A stretch of DNA of 64,000 nucleotides from Stictocephala bisonia (taxonomy: Eukaryota > Arthropoda > Insecta > Hemiptera > Membracidae): the NCBI GenBank assembly GCA_035578905.1, contig JAQJVL010000082.1, positions 1,710,650 to 1,774,649 on the forward strand, read 5' to 3'. Numbering within the stretch: the stretch's first letter is position 1; the number at the start of each line of letters is the position of its first letter. Both the position numbers and the translations under genes were made by a program. The notes under the pieces are model-generated. The model saw nothing but the letters and a program-made list of their open reading frames with translations, ran no database searches and was not told the origin of the DNA. Shown piece after piece: positions 49,601 to 61,600 of the stretch.

Positions 49601-52600
49601 TAACTATAAAAAATCTTGTTATCTGTATTACAAAATAGACAAAGACTTGTTAATCATCATTATTTTATTGACTTAAGTTATTCAAAACGAGCAATTAAAT
49701 TCTACTAATATTAACTATATTTATATTAGATGTATGAAACTCAATTATAATAAATAGAACTTTAAAAAATTAAAGTACGCTTGAGGAGTATAAATCAAGC
49801 ATATAAAGAATACAAAATACAGGGATTTCCCACTTATTACGCTAAATTTTTGAAGACTAAGATCTCAAACTTTGCGGAAAATAATTTAGTTTAATATTAA
49901 TAACAGTTTTATTTGAATGTTGTATTTAATTTAGAATATTTTAGGCAATAAATAGTAAGTAGAATCAACATGTATCTTGTTGATATCGTAAATGTTTACG
50001 CATTTTTTGTCGGCTTAGGGCCACATTATCAAACAAGGACTGGTAAAATATATTTTTAAATATATACAGTAGTAAAAAATAAATAATTTTTGATATTTGG
50101 TTGCAGTTTGGAAATTCAGCGGCCACTCAAGTTGCAGGAGAAGACTTGGGTCGTATGACGGGGTCCAGTGACGTAGACCCTTCGAGCAGTGAGCAATCCG
50201 CAGACACGGTCATCTATGTCGGACGTTCTGAGGAGACCGACGGAGAGCATCCTCCGGTTTACTTGCCCAGTCTTACATCAGGGGATAACCGTTGCGCCAT
50301 GGGGAAGGCTTTAAGAGGAAGCGGAGTGGAGCCTAGAGAGGTGAAGTCAGTTGTAGTAACTAAGCAAACAGCTTCCAAGTCCATGCCTTGTTCCCCACAG
50401 AGAGTTCCTACAGAACCTTCCGGAAGTCAAGAAAAGACAAAATCATCCTTATACGGAAAACATTTAGTTACCAATAGTGCAAAATCATCACCAGTGAAAA
50501 CCAACCCGTCGAAAGAGACAAAATACAATGAATGTAATCAACTTGAAGAAAGGTGGGTCGATGGACCTAAAATTCCCAAATCCAAAGTAGTTGAAGCTAG
50601 ACATCTGAACCTTCTTCATAAGAGTCGACAACACTTAATGTCTAAGAAAGAAACTTGGATTGATGGTCCACTGAAAACAAATCAGGACCAGAGTTATGGA
50701 TTTATGGACTACCATAAAAAGTCTATGATCAAAAAATGGCTGGAGAATCAATCACTTCTGCATCACCGGCATAAATCCTCTTGTGGAAAAGAAAAGAGTT
50801 CAAGAGGGTATATAACAAGGTTTAAAACGTCTGGAATGGAAAAAAGAACGGAAGGAGAAGGAAAATCAAAATCTTCTTCTAGTGGTTCTAGAGATGATAA
50901 TTACAAAAATTTAAGGCCTTTAATGAATTTGAAGGATGAAGCATATGAAAAGTTCAAGGCTAGCAGAGGTCAAGCGAGTGGTCAAGAAGATGGAGATGGA
51001 GAAGACGAAGTGGAAGTAGTGCCTCCTCTTTCACAAACAACTGTCGTAGCTCAGAATGGAGAACTTAGTAAAGGTGAGCTCTGAGATTATTTTACTTACA
51101 CCTTTAGATAGAAGTACTTAAAACCATTTTGGCGTATTGCATTTCAGGTTTAGTCCTTTATAAACATCCTTATTTATAATGTGTATATTTTCTACTGCTA
51201 TTACAAGAAATACAAAGTTTATTCTTTAAACTCATTAAAATACTTTTATGAAGGGTTATAAAGCAACGAATTTATAACATTTTAATATTTGAATGTGTCT
51301 CATAGTAAAATTATTATTTTCAACATCTTAGAAGGGTATCAAAATATAATTAATAATTTTCATTCCATAGTAGGCCTTAAAATTTAATTATACCAAAAAT
51401 ACTATCCTTTAAACTAACTTAAATATATGTGAAAACCACTTAGTAATCATAAAATAGTATGATGAATAGATTAAGTATAACGGAATGTTTTTATAATTTA
51501 GTATATTACTATTATTATAATACACTAAAGCAGACCAGTCACTATAAAATTACATAATTACATATTTTGTTTTATTCACATTATATTAATTTTTGTTTAG
51601 TTAAGAATCACATTTAAGTTGACTCTTTTTTGTGGTTAAGTGGAAGAGAGGACTAAATAGTCCTAACATCGCCACTTAAATAAAGACATTTTTCATTCAA
51701 TTTCGTTTCGTTTAGTTTCATTTCATTTCATAATTCACCGAAGGTATTTAACATTTTCACTTACATAACTAATGTTCGAAGGCCAGGCCCCCAAATATCG
51801 TCCTAGATATTTGGAACGAGTGTAGACGAACAGGATTTGGTGACTTTACATATTGTAGACTATGTTTCATCAACCATTAGTCTATACTTTACTGTGCTAC
51901 CCAACGTGGCGTGGTTTTGGTCAAAGTGGTTTTCTTATAATACATTTTTTTTAAATAAGCCACAAAATTACTATGATATAGCACAATATTTCAACATACA
52001 ATCAATATCATATTACAGTCAAGACTTGGCTTACACTTATACTCCCCAATCAATAAACAATATTCTCTACGTCACGTTGTAGTATATAAATGAAATTAAT
52101 TTCAACATTAATAGATAATTTCTTTAATTATATGCATATTGTTTCCTTAGATTTCATATATACGGTGATATCAGTTAAGTATGTACTATGTAAACAATTA
52201 TAATTATGTATAATTATTTATTGTATGATTATGGTTTATTTATTGAACGTCTCAACTTGACTTGAGAGTGTTCTTACAAGAAATGCTGGAATGCGTGACG
52301 ATGTAAACAGCAGCAACCATAGTAATACATTTACGTTGCCCACGTTCAATGTCTCTAAATACACCTGCTAGTTTTATAATCTACTTGTTTGATATTGTTA
52401 ATTTATATTATGATCGTGAACTTTAACTTGTTTATATTGTTTTGTACATTTGTATGTCCTGTTGTTACGTATTATTCATATCGTATTATTTATTCATTTT
52501 TCTATTATATTATTTGTTGAACATATAAACAATATTAAAGTGGATTCCTGCCTCGACGTAACTATTCTGTCGTACGACAAACGCAGTACTCTTGGCAACA

Positions 52601-55600
52601 ATGCCACTACTGTCCGCGCAGAAATTATGGATACTCGAGTTCACGATACCATATCTCCGAAACGGTCCGTTCGATTTTAACGAAAGACCTATCAAATTAA
52701 AGGAAATATTGTCAATTTTTATACTACGAAGTTTCGATTTTTTACGTAGCTTTTTATAATTTATAAGACGGAAAAAGTGGAAAATATCGGCATTTTTCAC
52801 AATCTTTTTGGAAATCTCAACTTAAGGCAATTATTAAAAAATATCTATTAAACGTATCAGCTTCAAATTTTAATAGCTTATATGAAGGTTACTTACAAAC
52901 ACTTTTGTAGAGTTTCATAATTTTAACGTTATTATTTTTTATGTTCTTGTAAATTTTGTAAACCTTTGTTAACTTTGTTATCTTGGGTTTAAAATTCCCG
53001 CTCAAAACAGTGTTTTGACTATCAATTGATTATATGAACGAAAAATATAGTGTCTACAGAATATGATGTAATAGTGATTTGTGATGAATTTATATTTGTT
53101 AAACGTTTTTATTCCCGCGCGAGGGGCTGGTACGCAGGGAAACGCGCCGGGGATGGCTCGGGTTCTCCCACAAAACGAGTGCGATGTTGCCGTTCGGTGC
53201 ACACAGAGGTTAATGACAGGGTGAAGTTTGCTAGTTTAAGGGAAGGTTGGTCTGAGTCACCAACCCGTTCTATAGCATTCCGGCAACATCGCACTCGTTT
53301 TGTGGGAGAACCCGAGCCATCCCCGGCGCGTTTCCCTGCGTACCAGCCCCTCGCGCGGGAATAAAAACGGTTAACAAATATAAATTCATCACAAATCACT
53401 ATTACATCATATTCTGTAGACACTATATTTTTCGTTCATACAATCAATTGATAGTCAAAACACTGTTTTGAGCGGGAATTTTAAACCCAAGATAACAAAG
53501 TTAACAAAGGTTTACAAAATTTACAAGAACATAAAAAATAATAACGTTAAAATTATGAAACTCTACAAAAGTGTTTGTAAGTAACCTTCATATAAGCTAT
53601 TAAAATTTGAAGCTGATACGTTTAATAGATATTTTTTAATAATTGCCTTAAGTTGAGATTTCCAAAAAGATTGTGAAAAATGCCGATATTTTCCACTTTT
53701 TCCGTCTTATAAATTATAAAAAGCTACGTAAAAAATCGAAACTTCGTAGTATAAAAATTGACAATATTTCCTTTAATTTGATAGGTCTTTCGTTAAAATC
53801 GAACGGACCGTTTCGGAGATATGGTATCGTGAACTCGAGTATCCATAATTTCTGCGCGGACAGTAAGTGCGCTAATGTCTACTCGAGACATTCGTTAAAT
53901 AGCCGCTGAGGTATTAATACGTTTGGCCCGAATCACAGTCCAACTTACCTAGAAGAGATAAAACATGATGCCCAATAAAAAATATAATTTACATTTAAAC
54001 ATATTCACTTCATATAGCAGTTCTATAAACGTTTATAATTGTTAGCAACTTCATCCTCCTCCGTCTAATAATAGTAGTGTAGTGAAAATAATAAACCGTT
54101 GCCAATTATTTTTTTCAGTTGTACCAGTACAACGGCTGCAAGAAACACAGAGCATAGAGGAGGACGAAGATGACGACATTGAGGTAGAAATTGTAGAAGT
54201 AGAGGAGTCGGAAGAAGCTGTTCCCATGCAGGACTCGTGCTTGCAGGTATGTCTTAGTTAATATAGACACAACCTTTATATGTAAAACCAAACTCCAGTG
54301 ACGTCCACAACTCTCAGCTGATAGTTTTCTTCTATGCCTGGCATAAGTGGTCGACTTCTGAATCACTAGGTAACTCTGTAGTTATAGAGAGAATGTAGGG
54401 GATTTTAAATCTGGCAATCAAAACCCCAAATATCATTCATCACTATACAAAGCAGATATACGTGGTTGACTCATCCAACCAATCATATACACTGTTATTT
54501 ATCACCCACACACCAGTAAATATAGAGTGGCATTTGCCATCAGTCACCCTTAAATGTACAATAGTGACATATACCCTTCGGTGACAAACAGAAATTTTAT
54601 AAATAAATAAAGAGATACGACCAGTGAATGCAACAATAAGAAACGAGGAGTGCCGTGAGGTATTGTGGGTAGGCAATATGAACACTGTAGCCATATTGCG
54701 TTATACAGTGGCAGGCGTTCTTCGTCCAGACTGTCCCTTGTCGCACATCTCTAACTCAAGACTTCTGGTGGTCTACGCAAAAGGTAAGTGAAACGTGACG
54801 TTTGAATGAATTCGTTTAAGTTTACGTTGGATGGCAGGGCCCACCAAGATTCGTGAGTAAATTGGGTAGGCGTGTGTAGTTGTGTGTTGGGTGGGTGGGG
54901 AGCTTCCTGAGTTTGCATGCCTTGATGGCAGGTGGGCAGTTTTGCTTTGTTCATCAAGGGTGGTTGGGTGGGTAATCAAGCCTTATTTATGAAAGTTGGT
55001 TGTAGTATTTGTGCCAATCATTTATTCATAGTGTACACTATTGTATATTTACTGATTTAGTTCAGGCTTTTGTAAAGTGGAAGTTTGGGACAGATAGAGG
55101 TCGTTTCGTGAGCAGAAAAAGCAGATTATCATCAATTTAAGAATAGTATCAAGCTTAAATCGATATAAAATTTAGAATTAAAATAAGAACTAAAATGATA
55201 CGGACGAGTTTATTGGTAATTGCCTTTAGTTAGGCTTATGGAAAAAAAGAGAAACATACGAAGAGGAAATTCTATATTAGTGTCATGGAAAAGTAGTTAC
55301 GAAACAACTCTGCTTGCTGTTGGGAGGAACATGTTGATTGTTTCGTAAATAAAAGTCAAATAAGCATAGTAACATGCTGAATGTCTATAAGGACGTTCGA
55401 GAAATTATTTTATTTTCATTAGTTTAGTTTTCTAAGGATAAAGGAGAGCTCAGAGGCATCGAATGCATTTCAGCCTTGGGTTTATTGTGCTCCCTTGTTA
55501 AAGTACAGTAACTAGAATTCATGTCTTATTAAAGCATATGACAGACTTTGCTTCACTCCGGGGTGGTTCTCTCCACTACCTTATCCTTCCCTCCGTGGTT

Positions 55601-58600
55601 CACTCAAAACCATCACATCAATATAAAAGCTCAGCTTCCTGATGTTATCTTAATTAACAATGTTTTAAAGTCTATAAAACCCTATAAGTCTATTTTAGTG
55701 GGAGCAAAGAAGTGCAATCATGCCAGAGTTAGTAGAAATTATCTTAATCATTTCACAATTAAAACCAATGTTTTTGTGTCATATTTATATTTTTCGTATC
55801 AGCTGTTTGAAATAAAATAAATTAATCCCAATGTTACTCTTATGGAGAAAAAAATGAATCATTCAGGGGCTATTTATACTCTTTAGAATGGAATTTCAAT
55901 TAATACTTTCTTAGTTAGTGAGTCTCTATGATAATAAAGCTACGAGTAACTTCCCTCCAAATGTCATAAAAATCTGTTCAGTGGTTTCGGAAATCTAGTA
56001 ATGAGTGAGGAAATATTTATATAGCAAGATATCTCATACTGTGTTGTTGTTGTTTAATCTGATTTACTCGGTATGTTGTTGTTGGTGTTCAGGTGACGGA
56101 AGAAGACATCGCCCTGTGTATGGGCGTGGCCGAGGACCCTCTACCGGAAGTGGATCAAACCAACCAGACCCTGAAAACACATGCTCAAGGAAACCTCACA
56201 TATGTCTCCACATTTACAGGTACATATTTTAAGATATATGTTGATATTTTATGATTTCCTTAACATTAATATACCTCTATAACTTTTGAAACAAGATATT
56301 AACAAGTTATTTTTATTCTTATTTTATACTATTGACAATAAGACATTTATTTAAGATAATATATCTTAATTTAAATAATACAACATATTGTTGAACAGAT
56401 TTTTTAATCTCTCGATATCAAGTTGAGAAAACTAGTGGAAAAATTGTAAAATTGCAAACGTACTACTTTTATACAAAAATGATTAAAATTAAATTGACTC
56501 TAAATTAATCTCAAATTGTATTTGAGATTTATTTATTGAAATGTAGGTTTATATAATTCAGCTTTTGATTCTTATTTGATGTATCACTAAGTTATGGTAT
56601 AATTAGATTAACTTTAATTGCAAATTGTTTGTAGCCACTGAGAAGAAAAAAACAGAGGTCACATCCAGTAGTTTAATAAATAAATGTTGTCGAGTTAGTG
56701 TGTCGAGCAAATATTTCTCCAGTTTTCCAAGCGATGGCAGGGCCAGCACCTTGTTAGTCCCTCCCGTATTCTCCTAAATCTTCAAGAATAAAAGTAGTAA
56801 TAATTAATACAGACATTAAACGATGTGCGTTAGTTGCAATATAAATGTCGCAGCAACCATAGGAAAGCGAACTCTGCTTCTTTTTTCACTGTGGTTTAAC
56901 CCAGATAAAGTCATATAGAAGAGACTTAGACCACAATGTTATACGATTTGAGACTAATAAAAAGTATATTGATAAATAAATAAAAATGAAATATAAGTTG
57001 TGGATTTAAATTAAAGTTTTATTAAGTACTAACTTTTAATCGTTCATATTATTGATTTCAATGGCAATTTTCGAAACATCAAGCCTTTTTAAGACTAACG
57101 AAACGTTTCAACAGAACTCTTGTCGTTGTCATATGCTACGTATTACACGTATAACTGACTATTTTTTATCATTCTTCCTTAAAAAATTACGTTTATAGAT
57201 TACGATGGACTTCTCTTAAAATCACGTCTTCTTACAAACTATTACACGTTATCACAATTAATTGTGAAAAAGAAAAACATACAATACAAAGAGCAAAATT
57301 AGAGGTTATGAATCAACAATACTCAGAAATAATTACCAAACAGAAAAAAATCTACTTCCAACAACGTATGTTTCACTAGGAGTTTCATACCAGTCGAAAC
57401 GTTGTGTTAGTGTTTCAAAGTATTCGAAGCATTGGAAATCTCCAAGAAATTTACCAATATGAACAATCAAGCTCTAATAAATAACTTCCAATCAACAATT
57501 AACTGTAATTGTTCATTATTAGATTCCTGCTCCATGGCCTACAACTTTGAGAGATTACTTACTCAGAGGATTCAAAACTTTACCGAAGGGAGTCCTTGGT
57601 TGAGTAACCGGAACAGAGCGCCTCTCTTGCAGAGTTCTAGAGGTACGTGAACCAGTAAAACATATTTAAGAAATAATTAAGGACATCATTTTAAAGCCTA
57701 TTTTTTCTGAATAAGACGCTACCAGTTTCAAGTCGAAAGAACCAGCCTATCAGAAATGGTGACAGTTTAATATTTCTTAGCAGAGGGTCCTGAACAAGTA
57801 TGAAACCACCTTAATTTATTTTAAATGGGTCCAGATATATCAATGAGATTTAGTAGAATTCTATTATTTTTTTCTATCTTTTTATACAGTTTATAACTGT
57901 TTTCAACCTAGAGGGAAGGGCCCGTGGAGGAATTCGTATTAAATGAAAGGCTATAATGAGTTGCCCATCACTTTATAAAGCATATTTTTTTTCTGAATTA
58001 GATGCCATTAGTTTCTTGTGAAAAAACCACCCCATCAGAAATGGCGACTGGTTACCCTTTCCTAGCACTGATATTTGAGTGGGAATTCGATATGTTGTAA
58101 AAGTTCGATTGCCTAAGAGTTATTTGTTTATGTCTAAGAGTATTTACCATTTTGTTAATAATATAATTTTCAGATAATTTTCTATTTCTTTAATCAAATA
58201 CCTACCTTCTTAAATGGCTTTTATAACATGTCGAATTTCCCCTCGAATATCACTGCTAAGAAAGGTTAACCAGTCGCCATTTCTGATAGGGTGGTTCTTT
58301 TGACTTGAAACTCGTGGAGTCTTATTCATAAAAAAATAGGCTTTAAAATGATGGGCAACTCATCATAGTCTTTCATTTAATCCTTTTACGAAATTCTCCA
58401 CGGGGCCTCGGCTCTAGGCTAAAGAAATTTAGAAACTGCATCAAGATAGAAAAAAAGTTCAAAAGAGTTTTAATAAATCTCAGTTATTTATCTGGACCCA
58501 TTTAAGAAAAATGAAGGTAGTTCCATAATTTTTCAACACCCTGTATAAATAATGCTATGAAAACAATCTATAAACAATAGGAAACAGTATAGAAAAATAT

Positions 58601-61600
58601 TCGATCATATTATGTTTAATCACACTCAAGTTCACAATATCAAACATGCAGGTTATAAAATCGGTACATGCAAAGAACTGAAAGGCGGCAACATTATAAG
58701 ACATAAATGCATTGTTAGGGTTGCAGCTGAGTTACATCGTCACGCCATTGGCCGTAGCATTCTCAAAATCCTCGTAGTTCCAACATTTGCTGTAAGAGCT
58801 CTCTGAAGTCAAGTCGTGTTTAATGTTTGCCTGATTCGTATTAAATTGGTATTGTTCGGAGATATTGGATAGACGGATACCTGGATTATTTATAATGTGC
58901 ATCATTTATGTGGTAATAGGTAGGTTCTGTATTACGTCCCTTGTATGGTAAGAGGTAATACTAAGTCTTACCATATTATATTTTTCCTACAACCATAAAA
59001 TATGGGAGTGTTCCAGTAGTTACCCTGTTGTAATGTGAGTTTTATAGTAGGTGTTGATTATCAAAGTATGTATTTTTTTGTTTCAGGTACAGTTGATTAC
59101 ACGCAGCTGTCCAGTTTATCAATGACAGGGTCACTGGAGCCTTCTTATCAGCCGCTGGAGAACCGCCCCCTCGTCCGTTGCCAGTCCCTTTCTCTCACTG
59201 ACGTCATAGGCACTCCGACAGAACCCCTCAGTGATTACGATAACAACAGCATCGTCAGTGAACCTGCCTACATTTTGGTACGTTTTTTAAAAATAAAGTA
59301 CCCTGCACAATTGTTTCGTTTAATTAAAAGGAACTGTTTATGAGGAGTTTTCTTATTACATATTATTGTAATGCAATCAAACAGATTTGTTCTTTCACTG
59401 ACATGAAAAATGTTATTAAATAATATAGTTCTAATACAATTTACAAAATATCTCATAATTATTACACCCCTTTTTTACTGTTTCAGATTATCCAATACGC
59501 ATATCGGACACAATCTGTCGTAGGCACTAAAATAGATATATCAACATGTAATAAAATAGTGTTTGTTAAGGTAGTTTGCTTATTTTGAAAATTACGTCAC
59601 AATATCAAAAATGGTTTTGCAGGATTATTGTAATTACTCTGTTATATTTATAAATCGTGTTGGAATGCATTTAAACAAATAAACACATTTTTCTGCAGCC
59701 TTTCCAAATTATGAGTTTATTCCAAAGATATGATCTTTAATGGTATAGCTAATTCCATCGCTTACATAAAAAAAGAACATTAAGCAGTTCCCACAAAAAG
59801 ACATCTCAATTGGAGATATTTCATGGGGCTTAATATATTTTTCCAAACTAATGAAAACACTAAAGTTAAGATATGTCTGTGTGCCGTGTCTCCTTAAATT
59901 AATAATCTCCTTAAAAACATTAAAGTACTTAAGAAAAAAAAAGTTAAACTGTAACTACTGGGACTACTGAGGCTCAAGCTTTGAACTCGCAACTACGCAA
60001 TTGTAAGGATTTTATCAAAATAACTGAGATTAAATTAAATCAGATTTTTAAAATGTATTGAGTTTTATGTACTTTTAAGTGCTATAAATATTATTTTTTA
60101 TGGGGACAGTAACGTACGCACAGCTAATTTAATTTCATATAATTTAACAGTTTAACTTTAAAGACGATTTCAATATATTCAAATGGTATATTTAAGAAAT
60201 ATAAATAGGTTATAAATTTAAAAAAATCAAATATTATTAGTGAAGGATAATACATTAAATATATCGATTTATCGACAAACTCAGGGTTTCCCAAATCATT
60301 AGTAAGTTGAGTAGCCAGATATGAAATTTATACAAATAATATTTTGCATATCTAAATAATCGGTTGTATTTTATGAAAGAGAAAATTTTTCAGACAAGAT
60401 ACGTGACAAGGGCATACTGAGGTTCAATAGTGGCTATCTTTACGAACGTCCATTACACGTCCAAACACAAAAGCTTGTCTGTTGTGTTTCAGGGAGAAGA
60501 CACTTTGTCAGACAAGCTGTGTGACAGGTGCAGGCTGAGGTTCAACACTAGCTATCTTTATGAAAGCCCATTGTACGCCAACTTGTATGTGTTATTTTAG
60601 GGGGAGACACTTTGTCAGACAATCTATGTGACAGGTGCAGGCTGAGGTTCAACAGAAGCTATCTTTATGAAAGCCCCATTGTACGCCAACTGTATGTGTT
60701 ATTTCAGGGAGGAGACACTTTGTCAGACAATCTGTGTGACAGGTGCAGGCTGAGGTTCAACAGTTATGATCTTCATGAAAGCTCATTCTACGCCAACTTG
60801 TATGTGTTATTTCATGCAGGAGACACTTTGTCAGACAAGCTGTGTGACAGGTGCAGGCTGAGGTTCAACAGAAGCTATCTTTATGAAAGCCCATTGTACG
60901 CCAACTGTATGTGTTATTTCAGGGAGGAGACACTTTGTCAGACAATCTGTGTGACAGGTGCAGGCTGAGGTTCAACAGTTGTGATCTTCATGAAAGCCCA
61001 TTGTACGCCAACTTGTATGTTGTATTTCAGGGAGGAGACACTTTGTCAGACAAGCTGTGCGACAGGTGCAGGCTGAAGTTCAACAGTAGTGATCTTTATG
61101 AAAGCCCATTGTACGCCAACTTGTATGTTGTATTTCAGGGAGGAGACACTTTGTCAGACAAGCTGTGTGACAGGTGCAGGCTGAGGTTCAACAGTAGTGA
61201 TCTTTATGAAAGCCCATTGTACGCTAACTTGTAAGTTAACTTTCCTTTCTTCATATTTTATTGTAGTTCTTTAATATATAAAAATATGTAATTATTCATT
61301 TACATATTAAAAGGATATTCCGAAGAAAGTTTGTTAGAATATCTGTTTCTTACCTCATGTACTGTACTAAACAAATCATTTACTTGTAACTTTTTAATGT
61401 AAATGTTGCATGTATTACATTGTTTTTATGTCATGGGGTTTAGATATTAAAATAAAAAAATCAAGACTGTTTCTTAAGTCAATTATAAATTTGTTTTATT
61501 CCTTAGTTCCTAACTTGGAATAAGAACAATAGCAAGAGTGAGGTTTCACTCACACCACACATGAAAATGCATAATATTTATCCCCACACAATCACTTACT

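Noticed and set aside
52510..53909. Pairs of 76-104-codon ORFs with identical proteins on both strands
   Set aside because: They follow directly from the near-perfect palindrome at 52610-53863; there is no splice context or recognisable family.
60493..61138. Six separate extra kinesin exons with real 16-nt introns
   Set aside because: 16 nt is too short for spliceosomal excision; the units are better described as one array with competing splice sites.
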